Below, piece by piece: positions 13,782 to 21,700 of a stretch of 34,378 nt of DNA (position 1 is its first letter; every line of letters starts with the position of its first letter). The notes under the pieces were generated by a model, which saw nothing but the letters and a program-made list of their open reading frames with translations, was not told where the DNA came from and searched no databases. Source of the DNA: DASUMP01 sp036277635 (GTDB taxonomy: Bacteria > Actinomycetota > Acidimicrobiia > IMCC26256 > PALSA-610); NCBI GenBank assembly GCA_036277635.1, contig DASUMP010000193.1, positions 1 to 34,378 of the forward strand. Direction: 5' to 3'. A program made the translations under genes and the position numbers.

Positions 13782-14671
13782 TCCTTCGCCATCGACTTCG
13801 GCATCACCATCCCGACCGGCTGGAGGTGCTGGCCGAGGATCTTGTCGAAGTGCTCGGCGACCTCGGCGGGCGTGAACCCGCCGTCCTTCCACATCCACGC
13901 GATCTGCTTGGGGTGCTGGAAGATCGTGTAGCCGTACTCGGTGCGTCCGAGGATCTGACCGTTCACGTGCCCGGCCGCCTCTGACGCCAGGAACGCGACG
14001 AGCGGGGCGTTCAGCGCCGGGTCCTCCTCGGGCGGCGGCGCGTTCCCCGACTGCTCGAACAGTGCCGCGGTCATGCGGGTGGCGCCGGCGGGCGCGACCG
14101 CGTTCACGGTGATGCCGTAGCGACCGAGCTCGAGCGCCCACACGAAGGTCATGCCCATGATCCCGGCCTTCGCGGCGCCGTAGTTCGTCTGACCGAAGTT
14201 CCCGCGCAGCCCCGCCGACGACGTGATGTTCACGATCCGGCCGTAGCCGCGTTCCTTCATGATCGGCGCGGCGTGGCGCGTGCAGTTGAACGTGCCCTTG
14301 AGGTGGACCGCCACCACGGCGTCGAAGTCGGCTTCGTCCATCTTCACGAGCGTGCGATCGCGGACGATCCCCGCGTTGTTCACGAGGATGTCGACGCCGC
14401 CGAACGCGTCGAGCGCGGTCTGCACGATCGCGCCCGCGCCGTCGTGGTCGACGACCGAGTCGTAGCTCGGCGCGGCGCCACCGCCGAGCGCCTCGATCTC
14501 CTTGCACACCTGGGCGGCGGGGTCGTCTTCGGTGCCCCGTCCGTCGAGCGAGACGCCGACGTCGTTCACGACCACACGCGCGCCTTCACGTGCGAAGCAG
14601 AGGGCGAGCTCGCGTCCGATCCCGCGTCCGGCGCCGGTGACGATCGCGACGCGGCCGTCGAGGAGTCCCAC
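13778..14671 (-). CDS. Short-chain dehydrogenase/reductase (MFE-2/17-beta-HSD4-like)
   Basis: A 297-residue NAD(P)-dependent SDR. It begins G-L-L-D-G-R-V-A-I-V-T-G-A-G-R-G-I-G with the coenzyme motif, then V-V-V-N-D-V-G-V-S-L-D-G (the form typical of the dehydrogenase part of peroxisomal multifunctional enzyme 2), N-N-A-G-I, I-V-N-I-T-S-S-A-G and the catalytic Y-G-A-A-K. A C-terminal extension (residues ~225-297) goes beyond the basic SDR fold. GTG 14671 is chosen because GAGGGG lies 8 bases upstream. With the MaoC hydratase just upstream it would carry out hydration and oxidation of an enoyl-CoA, equivalent to the two activities of a multifunctional beta-oxidation enzyme. Confidence 0.92.
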   Translation of the reverse strand: MGLLDGRVAIVTGAGRGIGRELALCFAREGARVVVNDVGVSLDGRGTEDDPAAQVCKEIEALGGGAAPSYDSVVDHDGAGAIVQTALDAFGGVDILVNNAGIVRDRTLVKMDEADFDAVVAVHLKGTFNCTRHAAPIMKERGYGRIVNITSSAGLRGNFGQTNYGAAKAGIMGMTFVWALELGRYGITVNAVAPAGATRMTAALFEQSGNAPPPEEDPALNAPLVAFLASEAAGHVNGQILGRTEYGYTIFQHPKQIAWMWKDGGFTPAEVAEHFDKILGQHLQPVGMVMPKSMAKE

Positions 14672-14682
14672 GACGGCGCCCC

Positions 14683-15102
14683 TCAACCCACGACCGCGAC
14701 GGTCGCCTCACCGACGATCGCGGTCTCACCCCGATCGTTCGTGACGGCGACGTCGAGGTCGGCGAGCCGATCGTCGCCGTCGACGCGCGTCGCGGTGACG
14801 GTCGCGACGCAGGTGAGCACGTCGCCCGGCCACACCTGCTTCGAGAAGCGCACCTTCACCCGCCGGATCGCCTCGGGACCGAACCAGTCGGTGAGGACGC
14901 GCGTGGCGAGGCCCATCGTGAGCATGCCGTGCCCGAACACCGACGGGTTGCCGACCTTCGTGGCGATCGTGTCGTCGTGGTGCATCGGGTTGAAGTCGCC
15001 CGACGCGCCCGCGTACTGCACGAACATCGTGCGGGTGAGCGGCGGGAACTCCCGCTGCCGGTTCGCTCCCACGGTCAAGGACTCGAACGTGACGTCGCCC
15101 AC
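14683..15102 (-). CDS. MaoC-like (R)-specific enoyl-CoA hydratase
   Basis: A 139-residue hot-dog-fold protein. The catalytic segment reads Y-A-G-A-S-G-D-F-N-P-M-H-H-D-D (Asp and His dyad of R-hydratases), followed by V-F-G-H-G-M-L-T-M-G and V-K-V-R-F-S-K-Q-V-W-P-G-D. It should hydrate a trans-2-enoyl-CoA to the 3-hydroxyacyl-CoA. GTG 15102 is preferred because a GGGGGAG ribosome site directly precedes it; a start further upstream would run into the palindromic operator. It lies 11 bases upstream of the SDR gene on the same strand. Transcription is probably controlled by the divergent TetR regulator. Confidence 0.92.
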   Translation of the reverse strand: MGDVTFESLTVGANRQREFPPLTRTMFVQYAGASGDFNPMHHDDTIATKVGNPSVFGHGMLTMGLATRVLTDWFGPEAIRRVKVRFSKQVWPGDVLTCVATVTATRVDGDDRLADLDVAVTNDRGETAIVGEATVAVVG

Positions 15103-15136
15103 CGCTCCCCCTGCACTCAGCGCCCGAGGGCGCGTC

Positions 15137-15154
15137 CCTGACACCGGTGTCAGG
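15137..15154. promoter_or_regulatory. Perfect palindromic operator between tetR and maoC (site B)
   Basis: CCTGACACCGGTGTCAGG is an 18-bp perfect palindrome in the 71-base gap between divergent genes. It contains CTGACA (15138-15143), a -35-like box for the tetR-family gene, and lies directly downstream of a minus-strand TACGAT (15160-15155) that could serve maoC. A site here would let the regulator repress both itself and the hydratase operon. Confidence 0.8.
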
Positions 15155-15167
15155 ATCGTATTACGCT
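15138..15167 (+). promoter_or_regulatory. Promoter of the TetR-family gene (leaderless)
   Basis: -35 CTGACA (15138-15143), 18 bases, -10 TACGCT (15162-15167), then 6 bases to GTG 15174. Transcription would begin at about the GTG. The -35 is embedded in the palindromic operator. Confidence 0.6.
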
Positions 15168-15173
15168 GCGCCC

Positions 15174-15866
15174 GTGGCCCGCTCCGCTCCTCGCGACGCG
15201 TCGCGCGCGGGTCGCAACGATCGCGACGCGTTCATCGGAGCGCGCGGCGGCGCGCCGGCGCAGACCCGCGAGCTGCGGGCGCGCGGGCAGCGCACGATGC
15301 GCCGCCTGCTCGACGCGGGCGTCGAGGTGTTCGCCCGCCGCGGCTACCACGCCGCGCGCGTCGACGACGTGGTGAAGGTGGCCCGCACGTCGCACGGCAC
15401 CTTCTACCTCTACTTCTCCAACAAGGAAGACTTGTTCCGCGCGCTCGCCGAGGAGGTCGCGCGCGAGATGCAAGAGCTCGCCGAATCCCTCGGGCCGCTC
15501 GGTCCGGGCGCCGACGGTGTGGCCGAGCTGCGCACGTGGATCGACGGGTTCACCGCGCTCTACGACCGCTACGGACCCGTCATCCGCGCGTGGACGGAGG
15601 CCGAGATCGGCAGCGACGACTTCGGTCGGCTCGGCAACGACGTGCTCACCGGGTTCACGAGCGCGCTCACCGACCGCATCCGAGCCATCGGCGCCCCCGG
15701 GCTCGACCCGGCGATCGCGTCGCTCGCGCTGGTCGCGATGCTCGAACGACTCAACTACTACGTGCTGTCGCGCCAGGTGTCCGTCGAGCGCACGCAGATG
15801 GTCGACACCCTCACCCGGGTCACCCACGCGGCGCTGTTCGGCGCGCCCGCGTCGCCGACGCGCTGA
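15174..15866 (+). CDS. TetR-family transcriptional regulator
   Basis: A 230-residue regulator. After a basic N-terminal stretch, residues ~35-85 form the helix-turn-helix: R-R-L-L-D-A-G-V-E-V-F-A-R-R-G-Y-H, then V-D-D-V-V-K-V-A-R-T-S-H-G-T-F-Y-L-Y-F-S-N-K. The rest is a helical ligand-binding domain (W-I-D-G-F-T-A-L-Y, L-A-L-V-A-M-L-E-R-L-N-Y-Y). GTG 15174 is selected because the promoter's -10 ends 6 bases before it; a GTG at 15147 would lie within the operator. Its divergent position to a hydratase operon and the palindrome at 15137 suggest autoregulation and a CoA-ester or related ligand. It converges on the ABC transporter operon with a 1-base gap. Confidence 0.92.
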   Translation: MARSAPRDASRAGRNDRDAFIGARGGAPAQTRELRARGQRTMRRLLDAGVEVFARRGYHAARVDDVVKVARTSHGTFYLYFSNKEDLFRALAEEVAREMQELAESLGPLGPGADGVAELRTWIDGFTALYDRYGPVIRAWTEAEIGSDDFGRLGNDVLTGFTSALTDRIRAIGAPGLDPAIASLALVAMLERLNYYVLSRQVSVERTQMVDTLTRVTHAALFGAPASPTR

Positions 15867-15867
15867 G

Positions 15868-16617
15868 TCAGTCGGGCGGACCGTCGGGCGCGGCCAGCAG
15901 GCGCTCGTGCACGTCGCCGAGCTCGTCGACCGGCCCCGAGAACGCGACCGCGCCCTTGATCAGCACCATCACCTCGTCGGCGATCCCGAGCGCGTGGTGC
16001 ACGTGCTGCTCGACCAGCAGCAGGGTCGTCCCCGCGTCGCGGATCGTGGCCAGCGTCCGGTACACCTCGTCGACGACGATCGGCGCGAGCCCGAGTGACA
16101 GCTCGTCGGCGATCAGCAGACGCGGCTGCTCCACGAGGACGCGCGCCAGGGAGAGCATCCGCTGCTCGCCGCCGGACAACGTGCCGGCCGCCTGGTTCCG
16201 ACGCTCGCCGAGCTGCGGGAACAGCGAGTACGCCTCGGCGAGCGCGTCGCCCACCCCGGTCCGTCCGCGCGACCGCCGGAAGGTGAGCTCGAGGTTCTCC
16301 TGCACGCTCAGGCTCGCGAACACCGACCGGCCCTCGACCGCCTGCGTGACGCCCAGTCGCGCGATCCGGTACGGCCGCAATCCGGTCACGTCGACGCCGT
16401 CGAAGCGCACCTGCCCTGCGGTCGGCCGGACGAGACCCGAGCACACACGCGCGATCGTCGTCTTGCCCGCTCCGTTCGAGCCGAGCAGGGCGAGGACGTG
16501 ACCCGGACGCAGCGACAGCGACACGCCGAAGATGGCCCGGAACGGTCCGTACCCGGCGTCGACGTCGACGAGCTCGAGCAGCGGCGCCGCGACCGGCTGG
16601 GCGAAGGTCGCGCTCAC
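15868..16617 (-). CDS. livF: Branched-chain amino acid-type ABC transporter ATP-binding protein LivF
   Basis: A 249-residue ATPase of the Liv/HAAT importer class. Motifs: L-L-G-S-N-G-A-G-K-T-T (Walker A), V-T-Q-A-V-E-G-R-S-V-F-A-S-L-S-V (Q-loop region typical of LivF), L-S-G-G-E-Q-R-M-L-S-L-A-R (signature), L-L-I-A-D-E-L-S-L-G-L-A-P (Walker B) and the switch His in V-E-Q-H-V. GTG 16617 overlaps the LivG stop by 4 bases. It is the last gene of the importer operon. The substrate class may be amino acids, but Liv-type importers also carry aromatic and other carboxylic acids. Confidence 0.93.
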   Translation of the reverse strand: MSATFAQPVAAPLLELVDVDAGYGPFRAIFGVSLSLRPGHVLALLGSNGAGKTTIARVCSGLVRPTAGQVRFDGVDVTGLRPYRIARLGVTQAVEGRSVFASLSVQENLELTFRRSRGRTGVGDALAEAYSLFPQLGERRNQAAGTLSGGEQRMLSLARVLVEQPRLLIADELSLGLAPIVVDEVYRTLATIRDAGTTLLLVEQHVHHALGIADEVMVLIKGAVAFSGPVDELGDVHERLLAAPDGPPD

Positions 16618-17372
16618 ACCAGGTCTCCGAGATACGCCCGGCGCACCGCGGCGTCGCTGAAGACCTCGGCGGTCGGACCCGACGCGATCAGCGTCCCGAA
16701 GTCGAGCACGTACACGCGTTGCACGAACGAGCGCACCAAGTCGACGTCGTGCTCGACGAGCAGGATCGCGGTGCCGCGTTCGGCTTGCACGGTCCGCAGG
16801 GTCGCCGCGAGCGCGTCGGTCTCCGCGCGGTCGAGGCCCGACGACGGCTCGTCGAGCAACAAGAGCTTCGGCTCGGTCATGAGTGCGCGCCCGACCTCCA
16901 CGAGGCGCGCCCGACCCAGGCTGAGCGACTCGATCGGCGCGTCCCCGACGTCGGCGATCCCGAGCAGCGCGAGCGTCTCGTCGACCCGGGCGAGCTCGTC
17001 GGGCCGCGGTCGGCCCCGACCGAGGAGGTCCTTCCACAGCGCACCGCTCCGTCGCCGGGCGCGTTCGGCGACGAGGAGGTGGTCGCGCGTCGTGAGCCCG
17101 GGGAACAGCTCGATGCGTTGGAACGTGCGGCCGAGTCCGAGCCGGGCGCGCCGATGCGTCGGCACACGCGCGAGGTCGACGCCGGCAAACGTTGTCGAGC
17201 CCGCGTCCGGACGCAACACGCCGAGGAGGCAGTTGAAGAAGGTCGTCTTCCCGGCGCCGTTCGGCCCGATCAGCCCGACGGTCTCGCCCGCCGCCACGTC
17301 GAGGTCGACGCGGTCGAGCGCGGTGATGCCCGAGAACTGCTTCGTGATGCCACGCGCCGCGAGCAGCGTCAC
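16614..17372 (-). CDS. livG: Branched-chain amino acid-type ABC transporter ATP-binding protein LivG
   Basis: A 252-residue ATPase pairing with LivF. Walker A is G-L-I-G-P-N-G-A-G-K-T-T-F-F-N; the Q-loop region reads G-L-G-R-T-F-Q-R-I-E-L-F-P-G-L-T, a LivG hallmark; Walker B is L-L-L-L-D-E-P-S-S-G-L-D; the switch is V-E-H-D-V-D-L-V. The signature motif reads L-S-L-G-R-A-R-L-V-E-V-G-R-A-L, with Arg where Gln is usual in L-S-x-G-Q. GTG 17372 overlaps the permease stop by 4 bases. Confidence 0.93.
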   Translation of the reverse strand: MTLLAARGITKQFSGITALDRVDLDVAAGETVGLIGPNGAGKTTFFNCLLGVLRPDAGSTTFAGVDLARVPTHRRARLGLGRTFQRIELFPGLTTRDHLLVAERARRRSGALWKDLLGRGRPRPDELARVDETLALLGIADVGDAPIESLSLGRARLVEVGRALMTEPKLLLLDEPSSGLDRAETDALAATLRTVQAERGTAILLVEHDVDLVRSFVQRVYVLDFGTLIASGPTAEVFSDAAVRRAYLGDLV

Positions 17373-19396
17373 GACTGGCCTCCCACGGGAGCCGGCGCTG
17401 TCCCGGTGCGCCGGGCGCGCCGCGCGTCGATCCGGCGTTGCACGCGCGCGAGCGACGCGCGCTTGTTGTGCTCCAGCACGCCTTCGGGATGCCGCGCGTA
17501 GGTGATCGCACCGAGCCCGAAGAACACGAACGTGAGCCCGGTGGGCAGCTCGGCCATGTCGTACCAGGGTTGGACGTTGTTCACGATCCACGGGATCCAG
17601 AGCTTGAGCACGACCTCGGGGAAGAAGATGAACCCGATCCCGGCCTGGATCGCGCCCTCGACGGTGCGGGGCCCGAGCGACACCACGATCACGACCCAGA
17701 ACAGCCCGAACTGGGCGACGAAGCTCGCCTTGTTCGCGGCTTCGTCGGTCATCGCCAGCAATCCACCACCCAGGCCCGCGATCCCGGCTGCGAGCGCGAA
17801 CGCGGTGATCTTCACCCGAGTCGGGTTGATGCCGACCGACGCGGCGGCGACCTCGCTCCCGCGCACGGCGTCGAGGTAACGCCCGGTCGTGCCTTCTCGC
17901 ACGAAGATGACCAGCACGCCGACGATCGCGAGCACGACGCACACGAGGACGAGGAAGCTCTTGTCGTTGGCGAAGTCGATCGGGCCGATCACCGGGCGCG
18001 GCGTGCGCGTCGGGACCACCGCGTCACCGCCGGTGATCCACGGGAACTTCGTCATCACATTGTCGAAGAACAACGCAAAGCCGAGGGTGAGCAGCGACAG
18101 GAAGATGCCGCCGAGCCGGAGTGCGGGGACCGCGAGCAGCGCGCCGACCGCCGCCGAGATGCACGCGGCGAGCACGACCGCGACGAGCACCGACATCCCG
18201 AGCTCGGACGCGAGCTGCGCGGTGCCGAACGCGCCGATTGCGGCGAACGTCGACTGGCTCAGCGACACCTCGCCGGCCATCCCCGTGATGACCGTGATCG
18301 ACAGGAAGATCACCGAGTACACGACGGCCGAGGTCGCCAGGTTGACCCAGCGCGCGTTCGCCGAGAAGAAGAGGTAGGCGAACACGACACCGAGGAACAC
18401 GATCGCGGCCACGCGCGTCGCGTTCGTGAGCACGGGACTGCGCTCGGTCGCCGCCAACCCCTTCGGTGGCGGGTCCACCGCCGCGAGCGGATCGGTCGCC
18501 TCACGCCGGCGGCGGAGTCGCGGCGACAGCACGAGCACGAGGAACAGGGCGACGAAGGGCAACGACGGTCGGAGGTTCGTCGCGAGCACGCTGTTCGTGG
18601 GCAGATAGATGGCGAGCGCCTGTTGGAGCACGCCGAGCGCGAGTCCCCCGGCGAACGCGATCGGGATGCTCTCGAGCGACCCGAGGACGGCGGCGGCGAT
18701 CGCGGCGATCACGAGCGTCGTGTAGAACTGGTCGACGACTTGGGCGAAGATCGGTGCGAGCAGCACGCCGGCGAGCCCGGCGAGGAAGCTCGACAGCATC
18801 CACGAGCCCGCGCTGACGCGTTCGGAGTTCACGCCGGCCAGCTCGGTCATGCGCGGGCTCTCGACGACTGCCCGCATGCGCAGCCCGAGCGACGTCGCGC
18901 GGAACAGGATCGTCAGGGCGATCGCGACGACGACGGTGACGACGATCGTCGCGAGGTCGTCCCGGCTGAGGTAGACGTCGCCGAACGGTCGGTACACGGT
19001 GAGCCCGTCGGGGACGATCCCGACCGCGGAGCCGTGGGGGCTGCCCTGGTCGAAGCCGAGCTTGACGATCTCGGGGATCGCGACGAGGAGCCCGAGCGTC
19101 GTGACGAGGCGCGCCATCGGCGGCGCGGTGCGCAGGTGCCGGAACAGGAGGCGGTCGAGCACGAGCCCGAGGGCCGGCGCGACGACCACGACGGCCACCG
19201 CGAACGCGACGACGATCGGCCACTCGTGGTGGACGCGCAGCTCGTAGTACACCGCGGCGGACGCGAACGCTTGCGCGCCGAAGGCGAGGTTGAAGACCCC
19301 CGACGTCTTGTAGGTGAGTACGAGGCCGACCGCGAGGAGCGCGTAGACGCACCCGAACGACAGTCCACGGAAGACCGCGTTGAGCAGTTCCTCCAC
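17369..19396 (-). CDS. Fused LivH-LivM ABC permease
   Basis: A 675-residue membrane protein combining both Liv permeases in one chain. Residues ~1-295 are LivH-like (L-S-F-G-C-V-Y-A-L-L-A-V-G-L-V-L-T-Y-K-T-S-G-V-F, later A-A-A-V-L-G-S-L-E-S-I-P-I-A-F-A-G-G). A charged linker (R-R-R-R-E-A-T-D-P) follows at ~296-325. Residues ~326-640 are LivM-like (G-M-A-G-E-V-S-L-S-Q-S-T-F-A-A-I-G-A, G-L-G-G-G-L-L-A-M). The C-terminal ~30 residues are basic and cytoplasmic. The start is GTG 19396, 10 bases after the binding-protein stop. One chain replacing the usual heterodimer fixes the stoichiometry; the fusion is seen in some actinomycete importers. Confidence 0.92.
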   Translation of the reverse strand: MEELLNAVFRGLSFGCVYALLAVGLVLTYKTSGVFNLAFGAQAFASAAVYYELRVHHEWPIVVAFAVAVVVVAPALGLVLDRLLFRHLRTAPPMARLVTTLGLLVAIPEIVKLGFDQGSPHGSAVGIVPDGLTVYRPFGDVYLSRDDLATIVVTVVVAIALTILFRATSLGLRMRAVVESPRMTELAGVNSERVSAGSWMLSSFLAGLAGVLLAPIFAQVVDQFYTTLVIAAIAAAVLGSLESIPIAFAGGLALGVLQQALAIYLPTNSVLATNLRPSLPFVALFLVLVLSPRLRRRREATDPLAAVDPPPKGLAATERSPVLTNATRVAAIVFLGVVFAYLFFSANARWVNLATSAVVYSVIFLSITVITGMAGEVSLSQSTFAAIGAFGTAQLASELGMSVLVAVVLAACISAAVGALLAVPALRLGGIFLSLLTLGFALFFDNVMTKFPWITGGDAVVPTRTPRPVIGPIDFANDKSFLVLVCVVLAIVGVLVIFVREGTTGRYLDAVRGSEVAAASVGINPTRVKITAFALAAGIAGLGGGLLAMTDEAANKASFVAQFGLFWVVIVVSLGPRTVEGAIQAGIGFIFFPEVVLKLWIPWIVNNVQPWYDMAELPTGLTFVFFGLGAITYARHPEGVLEHNKRASLARVQRRIDARRARRTGTAPAPVGGQS

Positions 19397-19406
19397 GGAG
19401 TCGCGG

Positions 19407-20738
19407 TCACTCCTCCGGCACGAACGACCGGTTGTCGATGCGGGTCAGCTCGGGTGCGTTGTTCTCGAAGCACACCCACGGCAGGTCGTCTTCGGCGAAC
19501 ACGGGCACGAACTCGCCGTCGCGCACCTGCACGACGTTGGCGCACTCGAGGTCGCTCTCGGCGTCGGGGTTCTTCGCCGGGTCCTCGTGCTGCTTCGTCC
19601 AGTCGATCGGCACGACCATGCCGTTGGCGGTGAAATCGGTCAGCGTGTTCAGCGCACCGATCACGCCCTCCTGCGTGAACTCGGGCCCGGCCAGCTCGAG
19701 GCCCTCGACGAACATGCGGGCGAGGATCCAGCCGACGACCGTGACCTCGTAGGTGGGGCGGTCGAGCTCGGCGATCCAGCGCTCGAACTCTTCGTGTTCG
19801 GGGATCGGGCCGTGCTCGAACGCGAGGAACTGCGGGGTCACGTACGAGCCCTCGAAGAACTCGGCGTTGGCGCGGATGAAATCGGCGTCGTAGCCGTTGG
19901 GGAGGTTCTGGACCGCGTCGAGCCCCTGCTTCTTCATCTCCTTCGCGAGCACGAGCGTCTCGTTGGCGTCCATGCACGTCGTGACCAGCTCGACGCCGGC
20001 GTCCTTCATCGCCGCCACCTGCGCGCTGAGGTCGGGCTGCGCGAAGCCGAGTGACGCGTCGTAGAAGCCGACCTCGGCGCTGCCGTACTTCTCGAACGAG
20101 TCGCGGTTGCCCTCGGCGCACAGCACCGACTCGCGAGCGACGTTGTAGCCGAGGATCCCGACCTTCTCGGCGCCGATCTCATCGGCGAGCCACGGCAGGA
20201 CCTGGCCCGGGCACCCGAAGCAGATCGCGCCGATGTTGCCGAAGATGTTGTCGTGGCCCGCCATCTCGGGGCGGATGTTCCAGATGAACGTGGGCATGCC
20301 GGCCGCGTCGAGCTCGTCGGCGCCCGGGAAGCCGAGGCTGGCGAGGAACGTCGCGAACGCGTTGTCCTCGGCGAGACTCGCCTGCACCTGCTGGAGGTTC
20401 TGCGTGCCGATGATGTCGTCGCGGTTCTTCACGACGACCAGATCGCGCCCGTAGATGCCGCCGGCGTCGTTGACCATCGCGAAGTAGGCCTCGATGCCGT
20501 CTTCGATCTCGGCGTACTTGCCGCCGAGCGGGTTCGTCTTCGACGCGATGACCGCGACGCGGATCTCGTCGTCGGTCACGCCGGGCTCGTCGCTCTCGAC
20601 GAACGTGTCGGTGTCGCCGCCGCCGGCGGTGGTGACGGTCGTGCCGCCGCCGCTCGGCTCGTCGTCGGAGTCGGAATTGCCGCAGGCGGCCGCCACGAGC
20701 GTGACGCACAGCGCCACCAAGAACAGACGTGCGCGCAT
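19407..20738 (-). CDS. Liv-type ABC transporter substrate-binding lipoprotein
   Basis: A 443-residue extracytoplasmic binding protein. The N-terminus is a lipoprotein signal: M-R-A-R-L-F-L-V-A-L-C-V-T-L-V-A-A-A-C, with the lipid-modified Cys at residue 19, then a Ser/Gly/Thr-rich linker. The mature domain is a type I periplasmic binding fold: I-R-V-A-V-I-A-S-K-T-N-P-L-G-G, V-V-K-N-R-D-D-I, V-G-I-L-G-Y-N-V-A and V-V-G-W-I-L-A-R-M-F-V-E-G-L. A GGGGGG ribosome site precedes ATG 20738. It is the first gene of the importer operon; operator C and a TATGCT -10 box lie upstream. It should determine the substrate of the system, which is unknown. Confidence 0.93.
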   Translation of the reverse strand: MRARLFLVALCVTLVAAACGNSDSDDEPSGGGTTVTTAGGGDTDTFVESDEPGVTDDEIRVAVIASKTNPLGGKYAEIEDGIEAYFAMVNDAGGIYGRDLVVVKNRDDIIGTQNLQQVQASLAEDNAFATFLASLGFPGADELDAAGMPTFIWNIRPEMAGHDNIFGNIGAICFGCPGQVLPWLADEIGAEKVGILGYNVARESVLCAEGNRDSFEKYGSAEVGFYDASLGFAQPDLSAQVAAMKDAGVELVTTCMDANETLVLAKEMKKQGLDAVQNLPNGYDADFIRANAEFFEGSYVTPQFLAFEHGPIPEHEEFERWIAELDRPTYEVTVVGWILARMFVEGLELAGPEFTQEGVIGALNTLTDFTANGMVVPIDWTKQHEDPAKNPDAESDLECANVVQVRDGEFVPVFAEDDLPWVCFENNAPELTRIDNRSFVPEE

Positions 20739-20768
20739 GGTTCCCCCCGGCAGCGCGTGACGGACGTA

Positions 20769-20786
20769 CCTGACGCCCGTATCAGG
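20769..20786. promoter_or_regulatory. Palindromic operator before the ABC importer operon (site C)
   Basis: CCTGACGCCCGTATCAGG matches the perfect site B at 15 of 18 positions and keeps the outer CCTGA/TCAGG arms. It lies 31 bases upstream of ATG 20738, just downstream of a minus-strand TATGCT (20801-20796), so it would cover the start of transcription. The rest of the divergent gap (20739-20884) shows nothing else clear. Confidence 0.65.
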
Positions 20787-20795
20787 TTTCTCGGG

Positions 20796-20801
20796 AGCAT
20801 A
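20796..20801 (-). promoter_or_regulatory. -10 box candidate for the ABC importer operon
   Basis: TATGCT on the minus strand, 57 bases upstream of ATG 20738, ends 9 bases before the palindromic site. No good -35 box is seen. Confidence 0.4.
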
Positions 20802-20884
20802 GCGACGCCGTCTCGCCCGCGCGGGACGTCGTGGCGCGCGCCGCCGCGCCGCGCGTCGCACGAGCGCGCGAGGATGACGGCTGC

Positions 20885-21694
20885 ATGGCGACCCTCGTGA
20901 CGTTCCACGCCCACCCCGACGACGAGTCGATCGCGACCGGCGGTGTCATGGCGCAGGCGAGCGCCGCGGGTCACCGCGTCGTCCTCGTGCTCGCGACCCG
21001 CGGCGAGCTCGGCGAGGTCCCCGACGGGTTCCTCCTGCCTGGCGAAGAGGTGTGGGAACGCCGCGTCGTCGAGACTGCCCGCGCCGCGGAGATCCTCGGC
21101 GTCGCGCGCGTCGAGTACCTCGGTTACCGCGACTCGGGCATGGACGGCGAGCCCACCGTGCACGCGCCCGGATCGTTCTGGACCGCCGACGTCGAAGAAG
21201 CCGCGAACCGACTCGCCGACATCCTGCGCGAGGAACGCGCCGACGTGCTCACGGTCTACGACGAGAACGGCAACTACGGCCACCCCGACCACGTGCAGGT
21301 GCACCGCGTCGGCGTGCGCGCCGCCGAGCTCGCCGGCACCCCCCACGTGTTCGAAGCGACGATGAACCGCGACTACCTCCGGAGCGTGATGCGCGAGCAC
21401 GCCGCCGAGCTCGCCGAGGCGAACGCCCCCGACGCGCCCGACGACGACTTCCTCGAGACGCTGGGGATGCCCGAGGCGCTCCTCACGACCCGCGTCGACG
21501 TCGTCGAGTTCGCCGAGCGAAAGCGGGCGGCGATGGCGGCCCACCAGAGCCAGATCGCCGAGAACTCGTTCTTCTTGTCGATGCCCGAGGACGCGTTCCG
21601 GCTCACGTTCGGGATCGAATGGTTCATCCATCGCGGCGTCGAGCCCGGACCCTTCGAGACCAGCCTCTTCGCGTCGGTCGACGCGCGCGGGTAG
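20885..21694 (+). CDS. PIG-L/LmbE-family N-acetylglucosaminide deacetylase-like protein
   Basis: A 269-residue zinc-dependent deacetylase of the LmbE family. The zinc motif A-H-P-D-D-E-S-I-A-T-G-G is at residues 9-20, and the third His is in Y-G-H-P-D-H-V-Q-V-H-R. T-R-G-E-L-G-E and Y-L-G-Y-R-D-S-G-M are also typical of the mycothiol enzymes MshB and Mca. It may therefore be a mycothiol-conjugate amidase or a deacetylase of the thiol pathway, or act on another GlcNAc-like compound; sequence alone does not decide. ATG 20885 has GAGG upstream. It is divergent from the ABC importer and 31 bases from the following lipoprotein gene. Confidence 0.9.
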   Translation: MATLVTFHAHPDDESIATGGVMAQASAAGHRVVLVLATRGELGEVPDGFLLPGEEVWERRVVETARAAEILGVARVEYLGYRDSGMDGEPTVHAPGSFWTADVEEAANRLADILREERADVLTVYDENGNYGHPDHVQVHRVGVRAAELAGTPHVFEATMNRDYLRSVMREHAAELAEANAPDAPDDDFLETLGMPEALLTTRVDVVEFAERKRAAMAAHQSQIAENSFFLSMPEDAFRLTFGIEWFIHRGVEPGPFETSLFASVDARG

Positions 21695-21700
21695 CGTCCG

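Noticed and set aside
15103..15144. A longer MaoC N-terminus starting at GTG 15144
   Set aside because: It would start inside the perfect palindrome; GTG 15102 has a strong ribosome site and the normal domain start.
14265..16501. A 742-residue open frame on the plus strand across the SDR, MaoC and TetR region
   Set aside because: It covers genes with complete family motifs on other frames and lacks any recognisable domain.
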